A DNA stretch of 64,000 bases from Schistosoma haematobium (Eukaryota > Platyhelminthes > Trematoda > Strigeidida > Schistosomatidae), in assembly GCF_000699445.3 (NCBI RefSeq), contig NC_067198.1, forward strand, positions 23,633,536 through 23,697,535. Direction: 5' to 3'. Below, piece after piece: positions 35,001 through 47,601 of the stretch. A program made the translations under genes and the position numbers. The notes below the pieces were generated by a model. It was not told where the DNA came from. It did not search any database and was given only the letters and a program-made list of their open reading frames with translations. How positions within the stretch are numbered: position 1 is the first letter of the stretch; the number at the start of each line of letters is the position of its first letter.

Positions 35001-38000
35001 GTAATAATGAGGGGACGGAAAGGTACAATCAGAAGAAATCTTTCAGTTAAGGGAGACACAACCACTTTTTATGAAGAAAGTAAAAGAAGGTTACAACAGG
35101 ATCGCTACTGGCTTCTATTCTGAGCCATATCTGATAACGTCTCTAGCCACTGTGTCGCACCATCTCTCGGACCCCAACCAGGGAGTCGTGAAGGACCGAC
35201 AGAAGCCAGTCCTTTGCAGCTTTCTTTCATACCACGACACCATGTCATGCACTGACCACCTCTCCGCTTTTTCCAACCAGTCCCAGAGTCGGCAAATAAT
35301 GCACGACGTGGAATTCTCTGGGACGATATTCGTAGAACATGTCCAAGCCACCGAAGTCGGTGTTTCAAGATGGTGACATCGATTGCATTATCATCTCTGT
35401 GCCAGAACACACGATGCCGAACCTCTGCATTACCGACATGCTGTTGCCACTGGATGTCAGCAATCCTTCAGAGACAACGATGATCGAACATAGAGAGTCT
35501 TCTAACGTCCTCGACTCGGAGAAGCCAGGTTTCACAAGCATAGAGCAGAACTGCTCTCGCCGACGCGTTGTAGATCCGACATTTTACAGCCAGACTAACA
35601 TCACGAAGGCGCCAAAGATGGCCCAGATTGGCATAAGCCGCCCTGGCTTTCACTATTCGTGCATTGATCTCATCACTCACACCCCCACCAGCACTTATGC
35701 AGCTACCTAGATACACGAACTTCTTGACTACTTCTATCTGCTCACCATCCAGGGTGAGTACAGGATTAGAATGCTGTCAGTCTTGTAGAAGTACTTTGCA
35801 CTTCGAAGGTGCAAAGCACATGCCATACCTACGGACACTGATTTCCAACTGATTAAGTGCGGATTGCATGTCTTGGGCATTATCGCACAGTAAGACAATA
35901 TCATCCGCATACTCAAGGTCGAGAATTCTTTCTCCAGGCAACAGATCCACACCACCATTACTTACATCCATCAGAGCTGTTTCCAGAATGTCATCGATGG
36001 CAAAGTTGAAGAGGAATGATGAGATTGGGCAACCCTGTCGAACCCCACTGCTCGAATGGAACAATGGAGAGAGGTGGTTGTATGCCCTCACTCTGCCTGA
36101 GGTGTTTGTATGTAGGGCTATTACGATGCTAATAAACTTCCAGGCACACCGTTCTTCAATAGACAATCCCACAGAACAGTCCTGTCCAACGAATCGAAGG
36201 CAGCCCTGATGTCAAGGAACACTACGATTGTTGGCCTTTGATAAGTATGACGGTGTTCTAACATTTGGCGGAGGGTGAAGATATGATCAATACATCCTCG
36301 ACCAGAACGAAACCCAGCCTGCTCCTCGCGAGTCAATCTTTCTCGGGTTTTAAACAACCTACGAAGTATGACGGAAGCCAATAGCTTGGACGCAATCGGA
36401 AGTAGACTTATCCCACGATAGTTGTTACAGAGACGACGTGAACCCTTTTTAAAGATAGGGACAACTATCAACTCATTCCATAACGTTGGTACACTCTCTA
36501 GTTCCCAAATCTTTGTAAACAACGTCGTCAGTTCCTTAGTCAGAAAGTCACCACCATCTTTAAAAAGAGCCGGAGGTAAGTCATCTGGGCCAGGTGATTT
36601 GTAGCGCTTGAAGAGTTGGAGTTCCTTGCGGACTTCCGCCTCATTTGGTGGATCAGTCGTCACAAGCCATGGAGGACAGGACAGTCTGACCGATGTTGCC
36701 GGAGCAGCAGGCCAGTTGAACTGCCCTTTGAAAAATTCTGCCCATCGTCCAAGACGTCGATGGATGTTAGTGATTGGCATCCCATCATCCTCGTAGATTG
36801 TTTCTCTCACACCAGACTTCTTGCTGCCAGTGGCTTGGATGAGTTGGAAGAGCTTCCGGTAATTACCAGATGCAGCTGCTGCTTCCAACTCATTAGCGCG
36901 CTCCGACCACTAGGCTTCTCGGTCGTTACGCAAGCTTTGCCCAACTTCATTACGTAACATCCTTCGTTTGTGGTCAAACTCACGGTCACCCGGAGTAGAC
37001 CGACGGGCTTCAATGAGTTGTAAGGAGCCTGAGGAAGGCCAGTGCTTATAAGCGGGACGTTTCGCGAACCCACAACTGATTGTACCCGCCATTTTCATGG
37101 CGTCATGCAATTGCAACCAATGCTCATCTATACTTTTCGGTGGAATGGTAGCTAGCCTAGAAACTAGCTCGGTTCGATACTTACTTGCAACAGAAGTTGC
37201 AACCAGCTTGCTAACATCAATCCGTTGGTGGCGGTCACTTCGTTGTCCACTGAAAAGTAAGGTAAGATTGGCGCAGACCAAGGCATGGTCAGAGTCCAGA
37301 TAGGTACTCCAAAAGGAGCTGCATTCTTGTACACAACCACGCCAGCGGTAGCTGATCGCGATGTGATCAATCTGAGTCCAGGCTTGGGATGCAGAGGGAG
37401 GACGCCAGGTGGCACATCGGCGATGACTGTGCCGAAAGTTAGTGCTAGCCAGAAACAGGTTGTGGTCTGTGCACAGTTGCAGTAGACGGTCCTCGTTAAC
37501 TGACCTGCGACCAACGAGTCCCCATCAGCCACCTAAACGACTCTCTTCTGTGCCTAGACGTCCGACCTGAGCATTCAAGTCTCCGGCTAGTACTACAATA
37601 TCTGTCGAACGCACTTTCTGGAGAAGAACAGATAACTGGTGGTAAAACTCATCCTTGATTGCATCCGAACTGCAATCTGTCGGGGCATAGGCGGAGATGA
37701 CGAAAAGACATCGTTTCTCTCGCCGATTTCTTCTCACTTTGATGGAACTTTCTAATCTAACAGAACATAATCGACTGTTAATGGGGATCCAATCGGTTAG
37801 TGCTGCCTCACCTCTAGCGCTTAGTGCGACACCAACGCCAGCAAGACCAGACGAAAATGCCACAGGGTCCCTGGATAAACGCACGTAAAACAAGCTTTTC
37901 GAAGCGACAGATGGAGAGCGAATTTGTAGTACTTCACCAGAGTCTTGAATACGAGTCTCGGATAGACAGCAAACATCGATATTAAGACTTTCTAAAGACA

Positions 38001-41000
38001 TAGCCAGACCTATCTGTTGTCCAACCTGCATAGGTGTGCGAACGTTGAAGGCAGCCAGTTTGATTGGTGCACGTGGTTTCAGAAAAACTGCTTCAGTACT
38101 CATATTCAGTGGTAACATACAATTTTCAACCGGACAGTGACTCGAGAACGTTTAGATAGAGTCGAATTTCCAACAAAGACGAGCCGCTGTATAAGTATAA
38201 AAGAGGGTGAATAGTGTGGTAAATAATAATAGTAATAATAATCATTTGATTGTTAGTTGAAGCAAGTAAAGTAGTTTCCATAATTATGGGCAGTTCATCA
38301 TATTTGTGTGTGGGCTGTGATACTGCCCGGGTGCCTAGACCGAAGCAGGTGGTTATCTTAGGGGGCCACACCCCGAGCCTTTGACCTAAAGGTCTGACCC
38401 ACAAGGCAGTGGAGCATCGTAAGGAGATGCAGTTCCATGGTAGCCGGTGACCAACGATTGGTTCATACGCCGTTTGTTCCCGCAGGATACTGGAGCCAGC
38501 CCATGTGCACTATTGGTTCGGGATCCGGTTAAAGGACCGGACATTCGCTTTTCGTCCTCTCATTTTCGTAAACAACACCCCCGCCACGAGAAGGCAATGA
38601 GTAGGACTTCCTTGGCAGAGGCTGTATACGCGTGGCCGTGTGAGAGTATTTCGAGAGGGAGAGCGGACTCTCCCCACTCTCGGCCGTACCAGGGCATTTG
38701 GGGGCTTAGAGCGTTTGAATTATTATCATACCACAGTTTTATTTGCTGTTTGTTTCAAACTTAAATCATCGGCTTTATCAAATGAAATGTTTCTATTTAT
38801 TTTCACAGGCGGAGATTGAAGCTACACATAGAGCGCTTTCTTTAGCTGATGCTGCTGGTTGTCCTCTATATATTCTACAAGTCACTAGTCCGAAAGCAGC
38901 AGATCAAATATCAGAAGCTCGTTGGAATGGAAATGTTGTTGTAGGTGAAACACTAGCCGCTGCACTGGGTGCTGATGGTACTCATTATAAGAATAGTTGC
39001 TGGCGTCATGCTGCGGGATATATTCTGTCTCCTCCACTAAGAGTTAGTCCGAATACTTCAGATAAGTTGGTGCGTTACGTCTCCACTGGGGTTCTAGAAT
39101 GTACTGCTAGTGGCCATTGTGCTTTTAAAACTGAACAGAAAGCTTTGGGAAAGGACGATTTTCGAAAAATCCCTCCTGGAGTCAATGGAGTAGAAGATCG
39201 AATGTCAGTTGTTTGGGAGAAAGGAGTGGTAATTTGCTGCTATAATTTTATGGAAACCGCTATTAAATTTATCTTCATTTGTTAGATGTCTGGTTTTATA
39301 GACCCATGCAAGTTTGTTGCTGTGACTAGTACGAATGCCGCTAAAGTCTTTAATCTCTATCCACAAAAGGGAAGGATCGATGTTGGAAGTGATGCTGATT
39401 TGGTTATCTGGGATGGTGATGCAACTCGCACAATATCAGCAAAAAATAACCACGAAAATGTTGACTTCAACATATTTGAAGGTCTCCAGTGCCATGGCGT
39501 ACCTGTAGTCGTGGTCGCTGCTGGTCGGGTTGTTCTGGAGGACGGAGAACTTAGAGTAACTCAGGGTGCAGGTCGTTTTGTACCGGCTTTACCGTTTTCA
39601 CCGTATATTTTTGAGCGAACAAAAAGACTGGTGCTGGTTAGTTGTAAATGATTGTAATATATATTTAATTGTTATTAATGTTAGATGCCATCATTAGTAT
39701 CTTTGGTGAATCCTATCTCATTATGGTTAGGGCTATGTGCAATTTGTTGAGTGGTATTTATGGTTTCGTATGCTGCACACTTTTACATAAGTTTCGGTCA
39801 GTTGGTCACAAATCACAGTAGTCCAAGGACATGATATGCCATGATTACGCAGGGCTATCAAATCAAGTGGTCTATCCATGTTGTGGTATTTTTTTCTGGT
39901 TGTAGCCATGACTACTCACTGAAAAAGCCAGTATTTTTTAAATTGTCTTGATATAAAATCCTTCGACTGTCATTGGTAAAATCTTTTCAACAAATGTTCC
40001 ACATCATTAATTCTTATGCTCAAGTAGTTATTTGGTGTATGTAGTGGTTTGTTAACCAACAATTCTGAGCATTTCCTCATTATTATAAGGGTAATTTACT
40101 CACTACTATTTTGATAAAACTAAATTTTGTACTCATATGTGAAGCTGTGTATTCGTTTCTTATCATCATGAGAAGCTGATTTGAAAGAATATTTCTTCAC
40201 TTAAGTCGTATCTCGAATGTCTGAATGAAAATATACAAGTTATTACATTACAACAATCTTTTATTAAGAAGTATTAATTCCATTGTTAAGAAAACCATAC
40301 ACCTTCGGTAATGTTTTAGAATGCAGCATACAGATGTCATATTAAAATGTCTCATGGATTCCTGATACATTATATCTTAGTTTCATCTTTAGTAGATCTA
40401 CTGTTTTTGTCGGAATCACTTCCATTCAAAGAATTATCTTAACAAAAGACATCTGAATACATAAAGGCTGTGACTGAAAACCGAATATCCAAACATTTAC
40501 GTCGTTATTAGGTCATAAAAAGATTTGGAAAGTCAATCTTCGCAATTAAGAACTTTCGTCTAAATTTGATCGAATAGTTTCACAGTGTTTGGGCTCCGAG
40601 TTAACGCAAGACATTAAAGAGGAAGAATGTACTTGTAAAATCTCAGCGAAAGAATCTGAAATAAATCCAACGTTTCGCTTGGCAATCTGGTCCAGGCTTT
40701 TTCAATAGCTTATTGTTGTCCCTTATAAGTTATCCACGGATTATCACGGGTTCCCGTCTCCGGCAGTAAGGCCGTTTGAAGAACAGAGCTAACTTCCCAC
40801 AAAGGGGCCGTGCGTGACCGGCTTCAAGCAGTTGTCCCTTCGGCTCTGCGGTCATGCTTCCAGGTCGTTAAGACCAAAACTAATCCAACTTCCCTTTTAG
40901 GTTTCTCAAGAAATACCCTTCCGCGGTGTGGGCAGCCGGGAAGTGATATCAGCCCTCATACCCGTAACAGCACACGAGACCAAGTTGGTCACAATCAAAT

Positions 41001-44000
41001 CCTTTCTACACCTAATAACTCTGTTATCTCCACGACTGATCCTTCTCACATTTCTTTATCACCTCACGCTGCTAATGCAAACGATTCGAGTACGCGGAAC
41101 GTTATTCCTGGTCTCCTGAAACCACGCTCTGCACTACATGTAGGAGCTTTTAACGTCCGAACACTGTGCCAAATAGGACAACAGGCTTCCTTAGCTAAGA
41201 CTTTAGAATCGATGTGCGCTGGGTCTCCGAAACGCAAATAAAGTAACGTCATTCATTTGACCTTACCATATCAAAATAAAGAAATATCTTTATTCACTCT
41301 TCGTTTATCTGGAAGCCTTAATGCTGCTTCCCGTAGCCTCGTTGGTGTAGGTATAGCAGTGAGTCCTAGGGCAGAACTAGCTCTCTTAGACTGGATCCCA
41401 GTAGACCGTCGTTTATGCGCTCTCCGACTGAACGGAACAATAATGACTCGGGAAGATAGGGACACATCGTTGCCTCTTCATCGTTTCTTCCTTCTCTCCC
41501 GTTGACTGCAGCTCAGATGATGTAAAAGATGAGTTCTACAGAAAGCTTTGTGACCTCCTCCAAAAAGTTAGGCGCACTGAAGTAATAGTGGCTGGGGACT
41601 TTAATGCTCAAGTAGGTAAACTAAGCGACACCTGGGTGGATCTTATAGCATCGTAACTCAAAGAACAGATAATGGAGACTGTCTCTTACAGCTACGCTCA
41701 GATAATCGCCTGTTTCTTGCAAACATTAACTTTAAGCATAAGGAAAAACATCTTTTGACATGGCAACCCCCGAATTAGTCCCAACGTTGGACCCAAATAG
41801 ATCACATCGCTATCAGCCACCGATGGAGGGGCTCGATAGAAGACTGTCGCTTGTTCTGTAGCACATGCTTAGATTCAGACCATGCTCAAGCGCCTATTTG
41901 TTTGTGTCTTACTGGACGTAGGAAAGACGCTGCAAGGAAACCTATTAGGGTTCTACTTAATGGTAGTCAAGCTAAGAATATATTTCAGGAACAAATAGAA
42001 AAACAGTTAGGCAGCCATGTAAGTGTTGCTTACCCCGGGGCAGCGTGGAATGACATCCGAAAAGCTGGATCTCAGCAGCATCTACCGCACTAATAGATGC
42101 TTGAAAACTCATTCCATATGGCTCTGAACATAACGAAGAGCGGACTCAGCTTAAGCGCAAGCTGACAAGAAGCCTACGCAATGATCGTGAACAGTGGTGG
42201 GTAGCGAAAGCAAGAGAGATGGAAAAGGCAGCGGCAATAGGTAATAGCAGACAATTGTTCAGACTCGTTAAGGAAACCGGTACTAGGAACCCGACTGTCA
42301 GCGAAACACTCTCAGAGAATGATGGACATATTATACATTCTCAATCCAGGAGATTGGATCGATGGACAGAACACTTTAGGGATCAGTTCAACTGGCTTTC
42401 AGCCACACTTCGGTTTCTCACGATCTCCAGTCAACCTGAATGGCAAGTTAATTTAGGTCCTCCGACTCTTTACGAAGTTGGAAAAGCTACAGGAAATCTG
42501 AAGCGAGGGAGAGCAGCAGGCCCTGACAGGTTTACTCCTGAGATTTAAGGATGGTGGTCCAATATTAGCAGTGAGATTAACTGAGGTCTTAGGTAGAATT
42601 TGGGAACTGGACGCAATCCCATCTGACTGGTCTCAATCACTGATTGTGCCAGTCTATAAGAAAGGACAAAATCCTCTTGTGGCAATCACAGAGGAATCAG
42701 TTTGACTAATATAGTGTCTAAAATATTAGCTTTAATAATACATCGATGCCTAACCAAAGCAGACTAGAGAAAACCAGGCTGGTTTCCGACCTGAACGTGG
42801 TTGCATAGATCAGATACTAGAACATAGACACACATTCAGATGACTCAAAATCGTAGTATTTCTCGACCTTAAGGCGGCATTCGACTCTGTTGATCGTAAG
42901 GTACTATGGCAGTGTTTGTCACTGAAAGGAGTACCAAAGAAGTACATTAACTTATAAAGGCTCTCTACTCGAACACAACTGGTAGAGTGAGAGCTTATTG
43001 CGAACTGTCATCAGAATTGATTACCTCAAGTGGTGTTCGTCGGGGCTGTCCACTCTCTCCATTCTTGTTCAACTTTGTCGTCAACGTACTTTTAGAGGCA
43101 ACACTTTCCTCATCTAAATTTCCAGGGGTTGAACTTCTACCAGAAGATTCACTTGTTGACTTGGAATATGCCGATGACATAGTTCTATTTGGTGAAGATG
43201 CCGATAAAATGCAGAGTCTTCTGACCACTCTAAGCAACAATGCAAGCATGTTCGGGATGCGATTCTCGCCCTCGAAATGTAAAATGTTGCTTTAGGATTG
43301 GTTTGCTTCGACACCCAAACTAATGATAGGTAGTGAAGTAGTTGAGCATGTCGACCGCTGCAGTTATTCTGGGAGTCTCATCAACCCTTGTGGTCTGGTG
43401 TGTGACGAAGTCTCAGCACGGATATAGGAGGCTGAACTAGCTTTTGCCAACTTGCGTCATATATGGCGTAGGCGAGATATCCGTCTATCAACCAAAGGAC
43501 GGGTTTACTGCGCAGCAGTTCTTTCCGTCCTACTTTATGGCAGTGAAACATGGCCGGTAAGAATAGAGGATATCCGTAGGTTACTAGTATTTGACCATAG
43601 GTGTCTTCGAAATATTGCTCGTATATCCTGGGACCATCGAGTAAGTAACGCAGTTGTTAGGAAACTGGTACTAGGTAAGGATGGCAAACCAATTGATGAA
43701 GTGGTGAAACTTCATCAGTTGAGATGGCTGGGACACGTGTTACGTATGCCCAACCACCGAGTGTCTCGACGATGTTCAGTGGTATAGGAGTAAGTTGGAA
43801 GAAAGCTAGGGGCGGCCAGACCAAAACATGGCACAAGTCCATGAAGTCACTGACAAGTGGACTGAGCCATTTTGGTAGGTGTAGACTACCTGGTTGGGAT
43901 CCGCGAGACGATAGCAACCGATGTTTAGAGACCATAAATGACATGGCTCAAAATTGTTTGCAATGGTGCAGGTGCATCTACTCTTTGTGTTCTCCCAAAT

Positions 44001-44461
44001 TCTAATCTTCTGAATTCTTCATGTCCTTTTTTCTCTTTCCAAATTTATTTTACTGGATTATACTCCTTGAATAACACCTTCAAACTCTAATGTTTCCCAT
44101 TACTACTTAAACTTTTACTGCCTCTACCACTGTGGGATTTTAATCGACAATTGTATCTTTGTGTTAATATGGTAAGGCAACTGGAACTGATGTACGTACG
44201 TATGAAGTTCTACGTTGTTGACTGACTATCCACTGATTATTTTTTACTAATATTTTCTCTAGATGCGTTCAGTCAAACCTATAATTCGTGATTCGTATAC
44301 TGGTCCTGTGTCCACAGAATTCACTATTCCAATGAAAGATTCCATCGTCAATAATGGTACAGAAAAAGTCTCAGTGGGGTCTGATGCTGATGGCTTGCGC
44401 CCTCGTTCACCTACACGTTCGGGTGGTCGGAATATGCAGGAATCCAGTTTCTCTCTGAGTG
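32001..44461 (+). CDS. Collapsin response mediator protein / dihydropyrimidinase-related protein (seven exons)
   Basis: Seven exons (32001-32095, 32127-32200, 32243-32353, 32385-32758, 38809-39228, 39286-39636, 44263-44461) join with GT-AG borders and perfect phase, giving 541 codons; family members have about 570. Conserved blocks in order are [106 protein letters not shown] and FNIFEGLQC. The tail ends FSLSG, the CRMP hallmark, before a missing last exon. Dihydropyrimidinases bind two metals through HxH, a carboxylated Lys and further His/Asp; here HxH is HTC, the Lys is Arg (SFRVF) and the later His is Gln (ILQV). CRMPs are cytosolic, tubulin-binding scaffolds of axon guidance and do not cleave pyrimidines. 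The first exon (a few residues) and last exon were not found. Confidence 0.92.
32127..32200 (+). CDS. CRMP exon b
   Basis: Encodes [20 protein letters not shown] and MVIPG. It is separated from exon a by a 31-bp intron (32096-32126) and from exon c by a 42-bp intron (32201-32242). Confidence 0.88.
32243..32353 (+). CDS. CRMP exon c
   Basis: Encodes GVDPHTCFD and [19 protein letters not shown]. The HTC triplet replaces the HxH metal ligand pair of true amidohydrolases. The next intron (32354-32384) is again 31 bp. Confidence 0.9.
32385..32758 (+). CDS. CRMP exon d
   Basis: Encodes [45 protein letters not shown] and GITGPEGY. Arg stands where enzymes have the carboxylated Lys. The donor ATG|GTTAGT opens a 6,050-bp intron. 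Confidence 0.92.
32888..33660 (+). mobile_element. Family B deletion derivative containing a CR1-like fragment
   Basis: The left part (32888-33085) follows the family B leader (ACGCGTATACAACC, CTTCTCGTGGCGG, TAACCGGGTG). The right part (33425-33655) follows the later leader (GCTACCATGGGACTGCA, CCACCTGCTTCGG) and then the family 3' end (GTGTGGCGTATATATATTTGG, CAATATTTATGTG). All family B coding sequence is absent. Between them lies a fragment of another LINE. It sits in the first large CRMP intron. Confidence 0.7.
33130..33430 (-). pseudogene. 3' end of a CR1-like LINE reverse transcriptase
   Basis: Minus-strand translation gives [37 protein letters not shown] and [13 protein letters not shown]. 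The F..RVVNxWNxLPxxVVxAxSVNxFKxxLD pattern is the familiar C-terminal end of CR1/Jockey-type LINE proteins. Only about 90 codons remain. Confidence 0.7.
33661..34831. other. CRMP intron sequence, no feature recognised
   Basis: About 1.2 kb of AT-rich intronic sequence between two retroelement remnants. Confidence 0.45.
34843..38705 (-). mobile_element. RTE-like non-LTR retrotransposon, family B, copy 1
   Basis: A perfect 11-bp target duplication, TTAGAGCGTTT, flanks the copy (34832-34842 and 38706-38716). The 5' end on the minus strand is GCCCCCAAATGCCCTGG at 38705; the 3' end is AATATTTATGTGTTCAAATAA followed by AT-rich tail. It lies antisense in the 6-kb CRMP intron. It is almost identical to 57676-61342 but keeps about 200 bp that the other copy lacks. 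Confidence 0.92.
35105..38118 (-). pseudogene. Family B endonuclease-reverse transcriptase, copy 1
   Basis: From 38118 the frame encodes an endonuclease ([43 protein letters not shown]), then TGA near 37525 and continued endonuclease ([33 protein letters not shown]). A TAG near 36910 is followed by the RT ([79 protein letters not shown]), a TGA near 35790 and the C-terminal part ([34 protein letters not shown]). Motif C YADD is intact. A private 1-bp deletion lies near 36145. Three stops are shared with copy 2. Confidence 0.9.
38809..39228 (+). CDS. CRMP exon e
   Basis: Encodes [37 protein letters not shown] and [17 protein letters not shown]. The acceptor TTTCACAG lies only about 100 bp downstream of the family B insertion. 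ILQV has Gln where catalytic members carry a metal-binding His. Confidence 0.93.
39286..39636 (+). CDS. CRMP exon f
   Basis: Encodes [34 protein letters not shown] and [13 protein letters not shown], the best conserved part of the family. The preceding intron is 57 bp. The donor CTG|GTTAGT opens a 4,626-bp intron. Confidence 0.94.
39637..40739. other. CRMP intron sequence, no feature recognised
   Basis: AT-rich intron sequence upstream of the family C element. Confidence 0.45.
40740..44225 (+). mobile_element. Decayed RTE-like element, family C
   Basis: The coding region runs in the sense direction of the CRMP gene from about 40810 to 43950. A 3' untranslated tail ends near TTCTACGTTGTTGACTGAC at 44225. 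Parts of the same tail and RT end occur at 49060-49785 and 55310-55740. The 5' limit is uncertain (the region from about 40740 is GC-richer than the flank) and no target duplication was found. It fills most of the second large CRMP intron. Confidence 0.75.
40810..43950 (+). pseudogene. Family C endonuclease-reverse transcriptase, many lesions
   Basis: Recognisable parts in order are [20 protein letters not shown] (endonuclease start, 41140), [29 protein letters not shown] (near 41600), a linker with [15 protein letters not shown] (42350), GRAAGPD, then [13 protein letters not shown] (near 42860), [18 protein letters not shown] and [18 protein letters not shown] (43030-43210). The end reads [20 protein letters not shown] and [15 protein letters not shown]. 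Stops and shifts separate nearly every block. YADD is intact but the copy cannot be translated. Confidence 0.82.
44263..44461 (+). CDS. CRMP exon g (C-terminal tail)
   Basis: Encodes [18 protein letters not shown], then a Ser/Pro/Arg-rich tail and ESSFSLSG. The final FSLSG matches the conserved SGFSLSG of CRMP tails. The donor G|GTAGGT leaves phase 1, so another coding exon must follow; if this donor were not used, a stop comes five codons later. I found no convincing last exon downstream within the window. Confidence 0.85.
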
Positions 44462-46299
44462 GTAGGTTTATTTAGAAAACATTCCACTCATAGAATTATC
44501 CTTAAACGTTATTCGTTTCAGTTTTATAACAGGCAAGGAAGTGTAACATTTATGTTGAGCTATTCATGAAACAACTAAAAGTGATTAGGCTGATTGATGG
44601 GAGTAAAATTAAAATTTATAGTAATAATTACGAACGGTAAACTACTTAAGAAAGTAATATTTTAAGACTCAGACGGCAAGTTCATGTCGTATTTGGGTAT
44701 CTCCTTGGCCCAAAAGATTATGATCTAGAACATAGAGTCAGAGATTAGGAAATTCGCAGAATGAACAACTGCGATTCGCTGTTATCTTGATATTGTTCAT
44801 TCGGGGTGTGAAATTTTATAAGCAGTAAACCGAATATGGTCCATAAATCACTGGGTTATTTGTTGATCTGATGAATAAACTGATCAAGTCCTATGCATAT
44901 ATCCGATTCTAAAAGCTACAATGTAGTCCCATATTAATATGACTCACACGTTAAGTGAATTAATGCTTGATGATCATACAAATCACTAAAATTAGAGTAA
45001 GGAACAGTCAAGTAGTTATCTAAAAGCCTGAATACAAAGCTCTTTAACGTGTAATATCGTTGTCACGCATACTATTACTTAGCCTGAAAAGTCTAGCATA
45101 AATCCAAATCCTTGACTTGATGGTCGAAATATCAAATACAAACCATCAAGTCACAAATAATTGTTGTAAAGCGTCAATTTATGTTAATACACTATGAAAT
45201 GTGTGATCAGTCTATCTGCAAACCTTTGAAAAATTACTTGATTCAACTCTATCAATCATAATTTACCATTGTAACTGCAAGGTCCAGTTTGTGACTGACG
45301 CCATTGTGTCTAGTAGCACCTTCAAAGAATTAGTGTTATAGGCTGTAATAGTGGGATAGTGAAGTGCATGATGTGATGCTGTTGGCTGAGTTAAACAATT
45401 AAGAGCTAGAGATAGCCATGTGAACCGCGTTAGAAACAAGATTCAACTCAGGTTTGTAAAATTTCAATTTCAGTTGAACTAGTGAAATAGCCAAATAAAA
45501 CCATTAGTCACATATTTAGTGGAATACTATATTACATGCACATATACGACGATTAGAAAGATTGCATTGTAATATCTCTAGTGTTATATATTTTCTAGTC
45601 TTTATGGATCAAGTATCGAGTATAAATTATATAGTAGTCTTACAGATGAGAACGTTTCACCATTGGTGATAACTTTGTTGCATGACGTAACAACTCTATT
45701 TTATTGTGTAAAACTAAATATAAACATAATTGTACAAAACTAATAGATAACATCTTCGAAAGGAGTTTCTTTGCTGAACCGTCTTCATTTTGTTTAAATA
45801 AATATTGGTTACATGGATAATACCATAATGTCAAGACGTTTGAACGGAGAAAATTTTCCTCGACGATTTCGTTTACTACGAACAATTATGTTGTGGTGTG
45901 TGCTACTAATGTCGACAGACACAAGTAGTATGTATCATCTATCAAAAGTGATGATTTTAGATTTGGTTGTCCCGCCTGGTGTACTCGTTTACTACAATGT
46001 AGCTAACTGAAATATCGAAACTACAAAGATTTAAGACCCATCTACTTTTAGCATACTCACGTTAATGTATGACTAACAAAATATATATGGAAGACTATTG
46101 AATAGAGAAAAAGTCTATTTATATTAACTTAAAACTTCAGGCACTAAAATTATGGTTTATTGTCAGTTGATTCAATAAGGAAAATACTCTTTTTTGCTTA
46201 CATCTGCGACTGCGTATTTAAAGTTGGTGAGGTAACGTTCTGGCTACTTTATTGGTTTTTGGACTTTTCATTTCTTGTGAGGTGTTATATTCGACTTTT
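44462..46299. other. Intergenic or terminal-intron sequence
   Basis: No exon, repeat or RNA motif that I can support. The last CRMP exon may lie here. Confidence 0.35.
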
Positions 46300-46395
46300 G
46301 ACATCTTTTTAGGCGCTCAGTACGACGACAGTCGTCCGATTCGCACGGGGATTCGAACCAAACAACCTCCGGGTGGGGCGTCAAACGCCTTATGG
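46300..46395 (-). repeat. tRNA-like SINE fragment
   Basis: On the minus strand GGTTCGAATCCCC is a good B box. About 40 bases on its 5' side lies a poor A-box-like region, and GACTGTCGTCGTACTGAGCG follows. Too short and too degenerate for a tRNA gene. Confidence 0.45.
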
Positions 46396-47601
46396 TAGAT
46401 ATTCATTAATAAGTCCTGTATATCAAAAGTTTGGAGCTCAACATCAGCGACACTACATAATCAACATGTATTTACTGAAATTGTTTAAGATACACCTGGT
46501 TCTTTATTATATGTGCTCACAGCCCAAGTTATATGTAGCTTCGTTGAAAAACTTGATCGTTATCCTAGTTATGGTTGTTTATCAATCCAAATATAATACG
46601 CTACTTCATAAAAATATTAATTACTAAAGATTTTCTTTTTTTTTCTCCGTGCACTGTTACGAATGTCTTGGTATGATCTGACAAGAAGATACATGCATCG
46701 GATTGCATTTACTGAGGCGTCCGTTTAAAATCTGAATAATGTGTCTATTTAGGTGGGTACCAGTCGTGCAACCTCACTCTTGCACGCAAACTAAACTACT
46801 TATTTTAAATTCCATCTTAAGACATAATAGGTGCTGACAAAACTATTGTTTATTGTAGACCTAATAAGTTTACAAGCTCCAATGTAAGTGGCGAATAATT
46901 TTGTAACTAATATTACAATGAAGCTTCCAAGCCTTGTTCTATACATTTGCGTTTCAAATGGGATTGCAGAAATATTGTCAATGCATATGATAACGTAGAC
47001 ACTTAAAAAGAACAATATATTGGAAATTTCAACCATTCAAAATATCATTATTGTACATAAAATCGGTGGTTCATGTCAGTATTCACATTGATCAGCTAAT
47101 TAACGGGTAATTGTTCAACATTCATAATATGTATTTAGCGACTATTTTTTAAATGCCGCCATACGACCTTAAAATGCAAAAAGTTGTTTGGCAAAACAAT
47201 TTCGCTGTCGCTTGTTGATAAGTTTCTCAACTAGATGAAGTAGTCGGAATTTGCAACGTTGAATTGAGACCAACTGAATTTCTTCTGGATTGTGGTGTAT
47301 TCATTCGAAGGAATACTTCAACATTTGTTATGCAATTATATTCAGATCTACTAATACCTCTAGTTTTAATATCATCATGTTCCACAAGCTAGAAACGGAA
47401 AAAGAATACAATAATTTACGAACCATTATTTACGGTTTAGAGCCGTTGTCGGGGGTTAAAAAAAAATTGCCAATGTTATCTGCCAACAATTGGATTAGAA
47501 CGTATTGAATATTTGATTCACTTCACCAGCCGAATTCAAAAAACTTAATAGCTCTACATCGCTACAGATTCTGATCGTTCTAGTGGTTAAAATTCTCCAG
47601 T
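46396..47601. other. No feature recognised
   Basis: AT-rich intergenic sequence. Later exons of the minus-strand gene could be here, but none can be identified. Confidence 0.35.

Noticed and set aside
44462..44475. Stop after GRFI as the true C-terminus of CRMP
   Set aside because: A good donor (G|GTAGGT) precedes it and CRMP tails continue for some 30 residues past FSLSG, so this is more likely intron read-through.
45813..46010. Plus-strand frame with DNTIMSRRLNGEN as the last CRMP exon
   Set aside because: The resemblance to the CRMP end is superficial and there is no acceptor AG in the right place or phase.
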